The notes under the pieces were generated by a model, which worked only from the letters and a program-made list of their open reading frames with translations, made no database searches and had not been told where the DNA came from. The translations under genes were made by a program, and so were the position numbers. A stretch of DNA of 64,000 bases from Mesorhizobium sp. NZP2077 (GTDB lineage: Bacteria; Pseudomonadota; Alphaproteobacteria; Rhizobiales; Rhizobiaceae): positions 3,912,001-3,976,000 of the forward strand of contig NZ_CP051293.1 of the NCBI RefSeq assembly GCF_013170805.1. Reading direction: 5' to 3'. Below are positions 27,851 to 35,997 of this stretch, piece by piece (the first letter of the stretch is position 1; each line of letters opens with the position of its first letter).

Positions 27851-28507
27851 TCAACTCTTTTCGCTCGACGACTTCTGTTTCTTGGTCCGTTCGTAGTGCC
27901 GCCGGGCCTTTGCCCGGTTGCCGCAATCTCCCATCGAGCACCAGCGACGATTCTGTGCTCGGCTTTCATCGATAAAAAGCCAGCCACACCCCCTGTCGTC
28001 CTGACACTGACGAATCCTATCTGCCCTGACGCCGGTCAGAAGTTCGGCTGCCGAAAGAGCAATGGGGATCAACAGGGTTATGTCAGCGGCTTGGACGCTC
28101 GGCACCTCCCACCTGTACACGCCCGCACGCCAGGCGATGCCAGGACTCTGAACATGGCGGGACAGGAAGTTGTTGAAGGCGGCGACGTCTGTCTCAGCAG
28201 GGGCCTTGCGGTCGATGCGCGAGCTGAGAAGATTGTAGATCAGTTCACGCAAGGCAATTGCGCTTTCATAGAGCGTTTTTGCTAGGTCTTCATCCTGTTT
28301 CCCAACAAGTTGCAGACGCGTGTGCTGGTCCTTGCTCAGCAGCCCATTGGATTGCAGCCACAACAGCAACTCAGCGGCTGAGCGTAACCGCTCTTCGACC
28401 TCGGAGCGCAATCTCCATGCCGCCGTGTTCACGAAGCGGATCGCCAAATCATCGACAGGCGGATCCGCGTTTGTCGACTTGGGACCGTGAGAACTTGCGC
28501 CTGTCAT
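27851..28507 (-). CDS. CGNR zinc-finger / ABATE domain protein
   Basis: The 218-residue protein has an N-terminal ABATE-type region (ALRELIYNLLSSRIDRKAPA) and a C-terminal CGNR zinc finger: CQDDRGCGWLFIDES followed by RRWCSMGDCGNRAKARRHYE. All zinc cysteines are present. This family is thought to act as a stress-linked transcriptional regulator. It is divergent from the EamA transporter gene, which may be its target. Confidence 0.85.
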   Translation of the reverse strand: MTGASSHGPKSTNADPPVDDLAIRFVNTAAWRLRSEVEERLRSAAELLLWLQSNGLLSKDQHTRLQLVGKQDEDLAKTLYESAIALRELIYNLLSSRIDRKAPAETDVAAFNNFLSRHVQSPGIAWRAGVYRWEVPSVQAADITLLIPIALSAAELLTGVRADRIRQCQDDRGCGWLFIDESRAQNRRWCSMGDCGNRAKARRHYERTKKQKSSSEKS

Positions 28508-28568
28508 GGAACCAATGCCGCTATTAGGTTTTATTCCAATGCCTAACCCTTTAGAAGGTTATAAATTG

Positions 28569-29531
28569 ATGGCGCCCAATTCAAGAGCAAATACGCCAAT
28601 CCTGTTCGGGTTTGCTGCAATCTATCTCATTTGGGGCTCCACGTATCTCGCATTGGCTCTCGCCCTGCAAACCATGCCTCCTTTTGCGCTGATGGGTACG
28701 AGGTCGATTGTCGGCGGCCTGCTTTTGTTGGCCTTTGCAGGCATCACCGGCGGGGGGAAAGGTTCGGCGAAATCATGGCTGCGGGCCGGCGTCTGTGGCA
28801 TCCTGTTTTTCGTCGGCTGCCACGGCGTACTGGCTTACGCGGAGCAGCGAGTGCCGTCGGGGCTCGCCGCCCTCCTGCTGGCAACAATTCCATTCTGGAT
28901 CATTGGTGGCAGAAGCGTCCTTGGCAGATCTGATCAACCTTTGGCCAGAACGATGCTGTTGCTTTTGCCGGGTCTGGGCGGTGTTGTGCTGGTCGCCTGG
29001 CGCAGCATCGAAGGTCCGGCAGCGCTCCAATTTTCTGACATTCTGCTGCTGCTTGCCGCATCAGTATCGTGGGCTCTCGGCACGATCATTGCCGAAGGTC
29101 ACAAGGACTCGGCGTCATCGGTCGTTCTTTCCGGCAGGGAATTGGTCGCCGGCGGGATGGTGCTGTTGCTGTTGAGCGCGTGGCGGGGCGAACCTGCCAA
29201 CATCGACCTGTCGGCTATATCACTGACGTCCCTGGCGGGCTGGTGCTATCTCACCCTCGCCGGCACGGTCGTAGCGTTTGGATCATACATCTGGCTGCTC
29301 AAGAGGGTCCCGCCGACGCTGGTCGCGACATACACCTTCGTCAATCCGGCCATCGCTGTACTGCTGGGGTGGGCGTTCCTGGGCGAAGAACTCACGGTCA
29401 TCACGGTAGTCGGCGGTCTGCTGGTCATCGCATCGGTGGCCGGCTTGCTGCTCGCAAATCACAGGTCGAAACGAGAGGAGACGAATTCATGGTCGACGGA
29501 GCAAACAATCCCAGCGGTCGCAAAACGGTGA
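28569..29531 (+). CDS. EamA/DMT family transporter
   Basis: A ten-helix drug/metabolite transporter with two EamA repeats; the first starts AAIYLIWGSTYLALALALQT, the second ends LGWAFLGEELTVITVVGGLL. About 320 residues, typical length. Starts at 28506 and 28539 are in frame, but 28506 would overlap the divergent CGNR start, and the family begins close to MAPNSRANTP at 28569, preceded by AGAAGG. Its 3' end overlaps the next gene by 43 bp in another frame. Confidence 0.82.
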   Translation: MAPNSRANTPILFGFAAIYLIWGSTYLALALALQTMPPFALMGTRSIVGGLLLLAFAGITGGGKGSAKSWLRAGVCGILFFVGCHGVLAYAEQRVPSGLAALLLATIPFWIIGGRSVLGRSDQPLARTMLLLLPGLGGVVLVAWRSIEGPAALQFSDILLLLAASVSWALGTIIAEGHKDSASSVVLSGRELVAGGMVLLLLSAWRGEPANIDLSAISLTSLAGWCYLTLAGTVVAFGSYIWLLKRVPPTLVATYTFVNPAIAVLLGWAFLGEELTVITVVGGLLVIASVAGLLLANHRSKREETNSWSTEQTIPAVAKR

Positions 29532-30655
29532 AAATCGGTGTCGTCGCACCGCTGTCCGGCAAGGGCGCAAAACTCGGTCTTGAGATGGCTCAGGCAGTCG
29601 AACTGGCTATCGAGGACGCGAATGCCAGTCGGGACGGCCCGGACATCGTTTTTGAACTGGTTCGTTGTGACGACAAGGGTGATGAATCCGAAGGCAATCG
29701 AGTCGCTACGGCATTGATAGAAGACAATGACGTCCTAGGCGTTGTTGGGCACTACAACAGCAATGTCACCTTGGCGGTGGCTCAGACCTACTGCGATGCG
29801 TCGATGCCCCTTGTCTCGCCCATCGTCTCAAATCCGAGACTGACGGAACAGGGCTGGTCAAATGTGTTTCGGTTCACCAATCGTGACGATGAAACCGCTT
29901 CGGCAATAGCCGACCACCTGTCCGGCCAACTGAAAAAGCGGCGAGCTGTCGTGGTAAAAACCGATACGGTCTATGGCCAGAGTATGAGCGAGGAGTTTGT
30001 TCGCGCCTTCGAGAAAATTGGGGGAACGGCGGTTCGAGAATATGTCGTCGAGGAAGGAACGACCGAGTTTGGCTCCATTGTGGGGAGTTTTCCAGAAAAC
30101 ATTGATCTCGTTTTCTACGGCGGCACATTTGAAGGCGCACCACTTTTGAAAGCGATGCGAGCGGCGGGCCTGCAGCACCTTTTGGCGACCGGCGACGGCT
30201 GCTGGGACGTTTGGAATTTTCTTGAGCCGACCGGAGAGGTCGCTGAGCGCGGGGAGGGCGTGCTCGTTCTCTCGGCTTGTCCAGAAATTGGAATGGTCGC
30301 AGGCTCGAGCGAGTTTGCTTCACGCTATGCTGACCGCTTCGGGCCTGTTGGGAACTACGCCGTCAACTGCTACGACGCGGCGACCGTTCTGATCGAAGCA
30401 ATAGTCGCGGCTGTGGCTTCCGAGAATGCGCCCACCCGTCGAAGTGTGCTGTCAGCGCTCCAGAAAACGCAGCATCAAGGGATTGCCTACCCAGCGCCCG
30501 TAAAATGGGACGGAAAGCAAGACAATGTTGCGGCTTTGACTGCTTTGCATGTGGCCGACGCAGGGCAATTTAGGCAAGTTGCAATGGCGGCACGGCCAAC
30601 GCGTTTGCCCGGGCTAGAAGATATTCACAACGCGAACGGCCCCTTTGCACCTTAG
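29489..30655 (+). CDS. Branched-chain amino-acid-type substrate-binding protein without signal peptide
   Basis: The 388-residue protein is a Peripla_BP_6/LivJ-type domain: VKIGVVAPLSGKGAKLGLEM at the start, then LGVVGHYNSNVTLAVAQTYC and VVKTDTVYGQSMSEEFVRAF. There is no signal peptide: the domain starts at residue 15 directly after a hydrophilic MVDGANNPSGRK. A strong ribosome site (GAGAGGAG) inside the eamA 3' end supports this ATG. No ABC permease or ATPase is nearby, so it may be a cytoplasmic ligand sensor coupled to the EamA permease. Confidence 0.8.
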   Translation: MVDGANNPSGRKTVKIGVVAPLSGKGAKLGLEMAQAVELAIEDANASRDGPDIVFELVRCDDKGDESEGNRVATALIEDNDVLGVVGHYNSNVTLAVAQTYCDASMPLVSPIVSNPRLTEQGWSNVFRFTNRDDETASAIADHLSGQLKKRRAVVVKTDTVYGQSMSEEFVRAFEKIGGTAVREYVVEEGTTEFGSIVGSFPENIDLVFYGGTFEGAPLLKAMRAAGLQHLLATGDGCWDVWNFLEPTGEVAERGEGVLVLSACPEIGMVAGSSEFASRYADRFGPVGNYAVNCYDAATVLIEAIVAAVASENAPTRRSVLSALQKTQHQGIAYPAPVKWDGKQDNVAALTALHVADAGQFRQVAMAARPTRLPGLEDIHNANGPFAP

Positions 30656-30790
30656 TTTGGTCGTTTGAGCGATGGTTGCCACTGCCCGACCCCGGAACCG
30701 CTTAAGCGTAAGAGAGGTGAGGTCGCCGCGCCGGCATTACCTTCGTTGCAGTGGCAGAGGCAGAGGATGGTGAGAAGGCTATCCCGATGC

Positions 30791-30820
30791 GTGATTGTGA
30801 TGACGATCAGTCACGCTGGA
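30791..30820. repeat. Direct repeat, right copy
   Basis: GTGATTGTGATGACGATCAGTCACGCTGGA, sharing 18 identical terminal bases with 23760-23777 plus the GTGATTGTG arm. Read on the minus strand, CTGATCGTCATCACAATCAC also resembles the radC segment coding LIVIHNH, so this end too carries a piece of radC. The rest of 30656-30955 holds no gene I can support. Confidence 0.7.
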
Positions 30821-30876
30821 AACCGAGGCCCCAGTGACGTCATCCTTCTGTTATGTCGTATCGGGTTGGCGGTTCA

Positions 30877-30890
30877 GTACGGAACCGTAC
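30877..30890. promoter_or_regulatory. Operator-like palindrome, variant of the TGTACG motif
   Basis: GTACGGAACCGTAC is a perfect inverted repeat (GTACG-N4-CGTAC), 66 bp upstream of the small gene at 30956. It shares the left half with the KGTACG-N5-TACCAAG sites elsewhere in this window. Confidence 0.4.
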
Positions 30891-30955
30891 AATCGATTGA
30901 TCTGCGTCGTGGACAGGATCAAAATGACGCCGAGATGACCATGGGGAGGAGCCGC

Positions 30956-31183
30956 ATGAGCATCGCCAGATGGGCAATAAGACCTGTCGGTACCGCTAGG
31001 GATTTTCTGGCATCAGAGCTTCGAAATGCCCGATATGGCGATATCGTCTCGGTCAAGGCGGCTATCGAGGCCGTGCGCAGGGAAGCGCCTTTTTTGCAGG
31101 ATACGGACGATGAGTTGACGGAGAAGATCGTCGATCTGGCAAGGGAACGGCGGCTCGCCGTCCTTTTTGACTCTCGCGGTTGA
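30956..31183 (+). CDS. Small hypothetical protein, family A
   Basis: A 75-residue cytoplasmic protein with a good ribosome site (GGGGAGGA). The core VSVKAAIEAVRREAPF, followed by DDELTEKIVDLARERRLAVL and FDSRG, matches the product at 39362 (LSMQAAIAMLREQTG... FFDEG) and the broken copy at 32409. The family is unknown to me; the pattern of a short helix bundle recalls small rhizobial stress proteins. Confidence 0.6.
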   Translation: MSIARWAIRPVGTARDFLASELRNARYGDIVSVKAAIEAVRREAPFLQDTDDELTEKIVDLARERRLAVLFDSRG

Positions 31184-31254
31184 TCGATGGCCGAACGACG
31201 TGACGCCGATCGATGCCGCTTGGTATGAAACCGACAATTGGTTCATGGCAGGAA

Positions 31255-31485
31255 ATGCGCGATCCTTGGAAAATGGAACGCCGGTTGGACGACAAACTCG
31301 ATTGCAAGGCTTGCGGGACGATCCAGATGGACATTCCCGACGATGCCACGGAGTCGACGCCAATTCATTGCAGCAAGTGCGGTGCCTTTCTGGGCGAATG
31401 GGGCGAGCTGCAGGATGATTTCTACCGCCAGGCTCGCGATACCGAAGCCTTCGACCTGCGCAACGGAAACATCATCAAGAAGTAG
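31255..31485 (+). CDS. Small zinc-ribbon-like protein
   Basis: A 76-residue protein with two CxxC knuckles, CKAC (about residue 17) and CSKC (about residue 40), which probably bind zinc. The rest is acidic, ending NGNIIKK. I chose the ATG at 31255, preceded by GGCAGGA; an upstream ATG at 31213 adds 14 residues. Function unknown. Confidence 0.6.
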   Translation: MRDPWKMERRLDDKLDCKACGTIQMDIPDDATESTPIHCSKCGAFLGEWGELQDDFYRQARDTEAFDLRNGNIIKK

Positions 31486-31697
31486 CTGCGGCCGCAGGAT
31501 GCAACAGCCTCGGTCCTGGATCGATAGCCGGTGTCGCCGCCCCTCTCCATGAATGCGCTGTGGACATTCACGATCCCGGCCGCTTCGCTCTCCGGCCCTT
31601 GTCGAGGCATCACCGTGCGATAATTCTCCTGAAGGCGTGGGCGCTTCTCACTCTCGACAGGAGCCTGCCATGAAACATCAGACACTCGACCAACTGC

Positions 31698-32075
31698 ATG
31701 CCGTCGCCAGAATCCACGGCGGCATATACGGGAGCGACGCGGACCCAGCGTATCGAGCGTTGGGCCGAACTTCTCGATCAACATCCAGAGCGACACCTCG
31801 CAGCGTTTACAGGTACGGAATATTTGCACTCGGAGGAACGTGGCAGGGTGCGTGGCGAAGGATCGGCGATTGCGGTTGCCTTCGAAGACCCCGTGCTTCG
31901 CGCATCGGGCCTGAAAGACGACACCTACGGCGAAGCAAAGCGCTTCTTCGAGTTGAGCGACTGGCAACTGCACGACATCGTCTGTGACTGTCATATCGGC
32001 GCTACAATGAAAGCGCGTTTGGCCGCTGCTCGGTTCGCGCAACGATTGGTTGGAATAGACTCTTTGCGTGGTTGA
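31698..32075 (+). CDS. Conserved hypothetical protein, possibly frameshifted at its start
   Basis: The frame contains TRTQRIERWAELLDQHPERH, then FEDPVLRASGLKDDTYGEAK and FFELSDWQLHDIVCDCHIGA, a coherent soluble protein of about 105 residues of unknown function. The ATG at 31698 has no ribosome site. A better initiation signal (GACAGGAGCCTGCC before ATG 31670) opens a different frame (MKHQTLDQLHAVARIHGG) that would join this one by a single frameshift near 31735. The gene may be intact with an unusual start or lightly damaged. Confidence 0.5.
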   Translation: MPSPESTAAYTGATRTQRIERWAELLDQHPERHLAAFTGTEYLHSEERGRVRGEGSAIAVAFEDPVLRASGLKDDTYGEAKRFFELSDWQLHDIVCDCHIGATMKARLAAARFAQRLVGIDSLRG

Positions 32076-32220
32076 GGCAAAGGATGGTGCGCTCACAGCA
32101 AAGGGGTCGCAGTCTACTCCCTACTCCGGCGACCCTTCGAAGCGCGGATGCCCAAGCGGCAACTCACATCTTCACCGCGGACAGTCAGGGTCTGGCCGGG
32201 TCGTAGCACGTGGAATCCTT

Positions 32221-32238
32221 TGTACGAAACTTACCAAG
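32221..32238 (+). promoter_or_regulatory. Operator-like motif TGTACG-N5-TACCAAG
   Basis: TGTACGAAACTTACCAAG, one of four copies in this window. It lies in the otherwise gene-free stretch 32076-32408, 171 bp upstream of the broken family A gene at 32409. Confidence 0.5.
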
Positions 32239-32408
32239 CGGGCGGGCCGGGGAACCAAATTGCCATCGAAATATTGTGCGAGCAATCCGGCTAACCCCCG
32301 GCATCGTCGGCACGGACGGCCGACAGCCTTACTTCAGGCATTGGCTGAGGAGCCCATGTTTACAGACGACGTGCGGGTGAGGCGCCTGAAAAACCCTGGT
32401 CGAGCAAT

Positions 32409-32617
32409 ATGTCGAAACACGCAAGAAACGCCACGATGTGGTTTCCAATGGCCAAGGCCGGGGCTGCAATTCGAGAGGTGGATGCCAAGTTGCCCGCGGC
32501 CGGGGGAAAGCTTTCGATGATCTGATCGTGGCCTGCGCCATCGAGCACGGCCTTGGTGTGCTCTTTGACAATCGGGCACGGCAGCCACCGAAGCCTGAGG
32601 CTGCGAGTCGGGCTTGA
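32409..32617 (+). pseudogene. Family A small protein, frameshifted
   Basis: From ATG 32409 the frame reads MSKHARNATMWFPMAKAGAA, IREVDAKLPAAGG and then stops early. Shifting one frame near 32510 continues as DDLIVACAIEHGLGVLFDNR and stops at 32617. Joined, the two parts match the family A pattern of the genes at 30956 and 39362 (AI..V...P ... LxVLFDxR). A one-base indel is the simplest explanation. Confidence 0.55.
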
Positions 32618-32689
32618 TTGCTACGCTTTGGCATGGTGCGGACGCCGGCACTGCGCCGGCTGTACGATGACCAGCAGGAGTCGAGTCAA

Positions 32690-32944
32690 ATGTCTAGGTA
32701 CTTTTTCTATCTTCGAGATGAGAATGGAAGCCTTCGGGAGGATCCCGAGGGCCAGGAATTTTCTGACCTCGCTGGCGCCGAGGCGAACGCGATGGCCTCG
32801 GCGAAAGAAATTCTCGCCGAAGAGCTTCTGCGAGGCAAGCCGGTGCGTACCGGATTGGCCTTCGAGATTTTTGACGAAAACCACAAGCTGGTGCTGCGCT
32901 TCCCATTTGCCTTCGCGGCAGAACGGACCGGGACCGCTCCTTAA
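32690..32944 (+). CDS. DUF6894-type small protein, copy 1
   Basis: An 84-residue protein of the type MSRYFFYLRDENGSLREDPE followed by SDLAGAEANAMASAKEILAE, which is the pattern of the small rhizobial DUF6894 family (RYYF.. D..G...D..G..f.. A..eA...). A paralogue sits at 40498. Function unknown. The chosen ATG is the one that begins the family pattern; the longer frame adds 24 residues. Confidence 0.75.
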   Translation: MSRYFFYLRDENGSLREDPEGQEFSDLAGAEANAMASAKEILAEELLRGKPVRTGLAFEIFDENHKLVLRFPFAFAAERTGTAP

Positions 32945-32970
32945 TTTCGAACGGGCACGAGCTTTCAATG

Positions 32971-33135
32971 CTACCCTTCGGCCTTGAAGTTCCTGGCTTC
33001 TTTCTCGACCTTGGGGCTGTCCTTGCCATGTTTTTTCATGAGTTCCTTGGCCTGCTTGGGTGAGACGTCGGTAGTCTCTGCCAAGCGCACTGCCTTCTTG
33101 TCCTTGCTGTCGGTTTGCTGCTTCTTGGCCGTCAT
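32971..33135 (-). CDS. Small Lys-rich hypothetical protein
   Basis: A 54-residue, very basic protein (MTAKKQQTDSKDKKAVRLAE, then VSPKQAKELMKKHGKDSPKV). The central SPKQAKELMKKHG helix resembles short DNA- or stress-associated rhizobial proteins, but I cannot place it in a family. GGGAG precedes the ATG at a short distance. Confidence 0.6.
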   Translation of the reverse strand: MTAKKQQTDSKDKKAVRLAETTDVSPKQAKELMKKHGKDSPKVEKEARNFKAEG

Positions 33136-33385
33136 GGCTTTTGAAACTCCCTTGAAGCCTGTTCCGATCAATCTTTGCCGACGCGACTACCCGAGCCTCG
33201 TTTGCATCGACATGCGTTCAACGAGGCGATGCAGGGCAAGTTCCGCTTGTCGATGATCGTGACTTGTGGAACGGCTTTAGCCGGTCATGCGATCGGCCTT
33301 CCCGATAGCCCCGCTAGAGACGGTCCCGTCACTCTAAGGATCCTCGGGGAGCGGCCAGGAGGGCCGCTCTCCGTCAAGGGTGAAG

Positions 33386-33685
33386 TCACGCGTCGTGGTG
33401 CTCGGGCATTTTCTTGAGTTCGTCCTTCGTCCAATTGGTCACCGCGTGCACATCGCCATCCTCGTCACGCATGAAGTCCAACTGACTCGCCGGAACGGCC
33501 ACCGGCTTGGCGCCGATGCCGAGAAAGCCGCCGACATCAATGACAACCTGACTGGCGGCCCCGGAACCGTGTACATGCGAAACACTGCCGACCTTGTTGT
33601 CGTCGGCGTCGTATATCGCTGCGCCTTCCAGAATATCCGGCGTCAGTTGGGTGCTCGTGAGACGTACATGATTGGTATGGTCCAT
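33386..33685 (-). CDS. PRC-barrel domain protein
   Basis: The 99-residue protein consists of one PRC-barrel: LEGAAIYDADDNKVGSVSHV followed by VVIDVGGFLGIGAKPVAVPA and a C-terminal TNWTKDELKKMPEH. Single-domain PRC-barrel proteins are frequent members of the general stress regulon in rhizobia. An EcfG-type promoter lies 32 bp upstream of the start, which supports that here. CAGGAG precedes the ATG. Confidence 0.88.
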   Translation of the reverse strand: MDHTNHVRLTSTQLTPDILEGAAIYDADDNKVGSVSHVHGSGAASQVVIDVGGFLGIGAKPVAVPASQLDFMRDEDGDVHAVTNWTKDELKKMPEHHDA

Positions 33686-33716
33686 TTTCGAAACTCCTGT
33701 TGGGTGGGGATATTTG

Positions 33717-33741
33717 AACCTCCCAGCGACGCAATCGTTCC
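33717..33741 (-). promoter_or_regulatory. EcfG-type promoter of the PRC-barrel gene
   Basis: On the minus strand GGAAC (33741-33737) and GTT (33719-33717) are 17 bp apart, matching the alphaproteobacterial general-stress sigma consensus (GGAAC-N18-19-TT in Sinorhizobium RpoE2 terms). Confidence 0.7.
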
Positions 33742-33815
33742 GAGCGGGGCGTCCGACTGATCACCGCATGCCCTGCTGAAATTCGACCTCGGCCCGAATT
33801 GACTCGCAAGAGTCT

Positions 33816-33829
33816 GTACGAAAGCGTAC
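33816..33829. promoter_or_regulatory. Operator-like palindrome GTACG-N4-CGTAC
   Basis: GTACGAAAGCGTAC is a perfect inverted repeat like the one at 30877, 88 bp upstream of the small gene at 33917. Confidence 0.4.
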
Positions 33830-33916
33830 GTTAGAAAATCGCCGGCAGCGCAGTTTGGGCGCCGGCGCTTGGGAGCGACCATCGCACTCCTGCCCATCAC
33901 GAGGCATAGGGATGTC

Positions 33917-34081
33917 ATGGCGAAGGAACCCGAGCGACCCGGTTTGGCACCGGAGACAGTGCGTACAATTGCGCGGGAATCCGGCGCTACGGAACAGCAG
34001 ATTCGCGAAATAATATCGCTGGTCGGGTTTGATCGTGCGTCCATCCTGCGGGAAGCTCGTCTTCTGGCGAAGGATGGATAG
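33917..34081 (+). CDS. Small hypothetical protein, family B
   Basis: A 54-residue protein (MAKEPERPGLAPETVRTIAR ... FDRASILREARLLAKDG). It has a clear paralogue on the other strand at 35506-35673, with the same ISxxGxxxASxxREARLLxK ending. Both start with a short helix-turn-helix-like stretch (SGATEQQIREIISLVG / TGITEAQAGELISFLG). Family and function unknown. Confidence 0.6.
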   Translation: MAKEPERPGLAPETVRTIARESGATEQQIREIISLVGFDRASILREARLLAKDG

Positions 34082-34250
34082 TCACCGAAGCGCACGATTT
34101 TTCCACAGCAGTCAATGTCGGTTTTATACCAACACGCTGGCCCGCCTAGTGCTGCGCCGGCCAAAGTTTATGGTTCGGCACCGTCCGCTCGTTCGACGGG
34201 CGCGGCCGGCTAAGAGATCCCAGTGCTCTTGCCCAAGGGGAGAGCGTCTC

Positions 34251-35000
34251 GTGGATCATCAGATCCTGCAAGCCAGGAGCGAATTGTTGCGCCGCATGAG
34301 CGCGGATGATTTCGAGCGGCTGAAGCCGCATCTGGAGAGCGTCTTCCTGGAGCTGCGCGCGCCGCTGGAGACTGCGGGGCAAAAGATCGAAGCTGTCTAT
34401 TTTCTTGAAAGCGGGCTTGCATCGGTGGTGGCCAAGACCTCGGCAGCGACCGAATCGGAAGTCGGAATCATCGGGTTCGAAGGCATGACCGGGTCGGCCC
34501 TGGTGATGGGCGACAACCAGGCGAACTTCGATTGCTACGTGCAGTCGACGTGCGAAGCGCTGAGGATAGCCGCCGCCCCCTTCGTCGAGGCGTTGGAAGG
34601 CAGCTCTACCTTGCGGTCGTTCCTACTGCGCTACGTCCATTATTTTCACGTTCAGACCAGCTACACCGCATCGATCAATGCGCGGCAAAGCCTCGAAGTC
34701 CGGCTGGCGAGGTGGCTTCTCATGTGCAGCGACCGAACTGTCGGTGACAGGCTTCTGATAACCCACGAGTTTCTCTCCATCATGCTCGGCGTCAGGCGCC
34801 CCGGTGTGACCGTGGGGCTGCAGTTGATCGAGAGCTATGGCTATATCCGTGCCCGTCGCGGAGAGATCACAATCCGCGATCGCAATGGCCTGCTGAAATT
34901 GGCGCGAGACGCCTACGGATCACCCGAAGCGCAGTACCGTCGGCTAGTCGGAGACCTCGGTTCAAAGACCCCTGCAAGGCAGGAACGGCCCATCACCTGA
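34251..35000 (+). CDS. Crp/Fnr-type transcriptional regulator 1
   Basis: The 249-residue protein has a cNMP-binding-like domain (VYFLESGLASVVAKTS, then GFEGMTGSALVMGDN) and a C-terminal winged helix with HEFLSIMLGVRRPGVTVGLQ, the Crp-type recognition helix. Start is a GTG preceded by AAGGGGAG; no ATG fits. There are no FNR cysteines. This type is frequent in Mesorhizobium and Bradyrhizobium and its ligands are unknown. A second member lies at 39587-40306. Confidence 0.85.
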   Translation: MDHQILQARSELLRRMSADDFERLKPHLESVFLELRAPLETAGQKIEAVYFLESGLASVVAKTSAATESEVGIIGFEGMTGSALVMGDNQANFDCYVQSTCEALRIAAAPFVEALEGSSTLRSFLLRYVHYFHVQTSYTASINARQSLEVRLARWLLMCSDRTVGDRLLITHEFLSIMLGVRRPGVTVGLQLIESYGYIRARRGEITIRDRNGLLKLARDAYGSPEAQYRRLVGDLGSKTPARQERPIT

Positions 35001-35172
35001 GCGTTGGAGGAACGGGATGGGCGCGTCCGCGGCCGGGAGTCCGTTTAGGTGCAAGTGGCCGACGCGATGATGCCGGTGAGACATCATTGCCTAAGCCCGC
35101 GCCGGCCACTGCGGCAACTTTGAGGGGATTGCCGCCTGCCGGAGGTAGAGCGCGTCAATTGGCCGGCAATTG

Positions 35173-35190
35173 CTTGGTAAAAAACGTACA
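35173..35190 (-). promoter_or_regulatory. Operator-like motif TGTACG-N5-TACCAAG
   Basis: The minus strand reads TGTACGTTTTTTACCAAG. The site lies in the 313-bp gene-free stretch 35001-35313, 124 bp upstream of the small gene at 35314. Confidence 0.5.
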
Positions 35191-35313
35191 AACATTTGAT
35201 ATTCAGCACCGGTGTCCGCAGTCGTATGATCGGGCGTCACCGGCTAGGGGTTAACGGCGCACCGGTGGTTGAGAGTAACGCTAAGCTCCCGCCCTTATCA
35301 TGGGAGGTTGGCC

Positions 35314-35502
35314 ATGCCCCAACCCAGTATTCCAATATCGGCTTTTGACAGCGATATTTTACGCAACGCCTTCATCAAATCCGTCATCGAAGACCATGTG
35401 CCCGAACATAGATGGCGCGAATTGGCTTCGGACTTTATCCGCGACCTCACCGGTAGCGAGGACGTTGATGCCGATTTGCTGGAATGGATCGTGCGGAAGT
35501 AG
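35314..35502 (+). CDS. Small hypothetical protein
   Basis: A 62-residue acidic protein (MPQPSIPISAFDSDILRNAF ... VDADLLEWIVRK) with a good ribosome site (GGGAGG). It has helical content and no recognisable domain. It is convergent with the family B gene, 3 bp away. Confidence 0.5.
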   Translation: MPQPSIPISAFDSDILRNAFIKSVIEDHVPEHRWRELASDFIRDLTGSEDVDADLLEWIVRK

Positions 35503-35505
35503 CGG

Positions 35506-35673
35506 CTAAGGCTTCTTCAAGAGCCGCGCCTCGCGAACCAAGGACGCCCAATTCAGTCCAAGGAAGCTGATAAGCTCGCCGGCTTGCGCTTCCGTGATGC
35601 CAGTTTCATCGACCAGACGGCGTGCCATGGTGCCTCTACCATCGGTCTGCGGCTTGCCCTGCTCATCAACCAT
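35506..35673 (-). CDS. Small hypothetical protein, family B, copy 2
   Basis: A 55-residue protein (MVDEQGKPQTDGRGTMARRL ... ASLVREARLLKKP), paralogue of the gene at 33917. I chose the ATG at 35673 because the conserved part begins shortly after it. A match to the EcfG promoter consensus lies 21 bp upstream, which supports expression under general stress. Confidence 0.6.
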   Translation of the reverse strand: MVDEQGKPQTDGRGTMARRLVDETGITEAQAGELISFLGLNWASLVREARLLKKP

Positions 35674-35693
35674 CGATTGTTCCCACTCGTCCG

Positions 35694-35718
35694 AACGGCC
35701 TCGACAGGGAATTGTTCC
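35694..35718 (-). promoter_or_regulatory. EcfG-type promoter of the family B gene
   Basis: GGAAC (35718-35714) and GTT (35696-35694) on the minus strand, 17 bp apart. Confidence 0.65.
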
Positions 35719-35767
35719 GCGCCCGGCAGTAGTGGACCGACGACCACGCAAGGCGCATAATTCGCCT

Positions 35768-35899
35768 ATGAAGCCTCGCGCGCCAGACCTCGCCAATGAC
35801 AATGGCAATCCGGAAGATCACCTAGCAGCCGCTACAGCGGCCTTGCACATGCAAGGGCTGACGCGCCAGTTGAGTGTCTGGTGGAGGCTTTGGCCGTAA
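35768..35899 (+). CDS. Very small hypothetical protein
   Basis: A 43-residue frame (MKPRAPDLANDNGNPEDHLA ...) with the LANDNGNP segment seen in short rhizobial proteins. No strong ribosome site is visible. It overlaps no other gene. Expression is uncertain. Confidence 0.3.
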   Translation: MKPRAPDLANDNGNPEDHLAAATAALHMQGLTRQLSVWWRLWP

Positions 35900-35997
35900 A
35901 GCCGCCTGCAGGCGCTACCAAGCCCTAGGAACCATACCGACCGTCCAAATTGTCACTTACGGCGGTCGCTACCGGCCGTTGGGGAATGGCTAGCACC

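Noticed and set aside
33320..33380. Terminator after the PRC-barrel gene (GAGCGGCC...GGCCGCTC hairpin)
   Set aside because: The stem is good but no T-run follows on either strand, so it is not claimed as a terminator.
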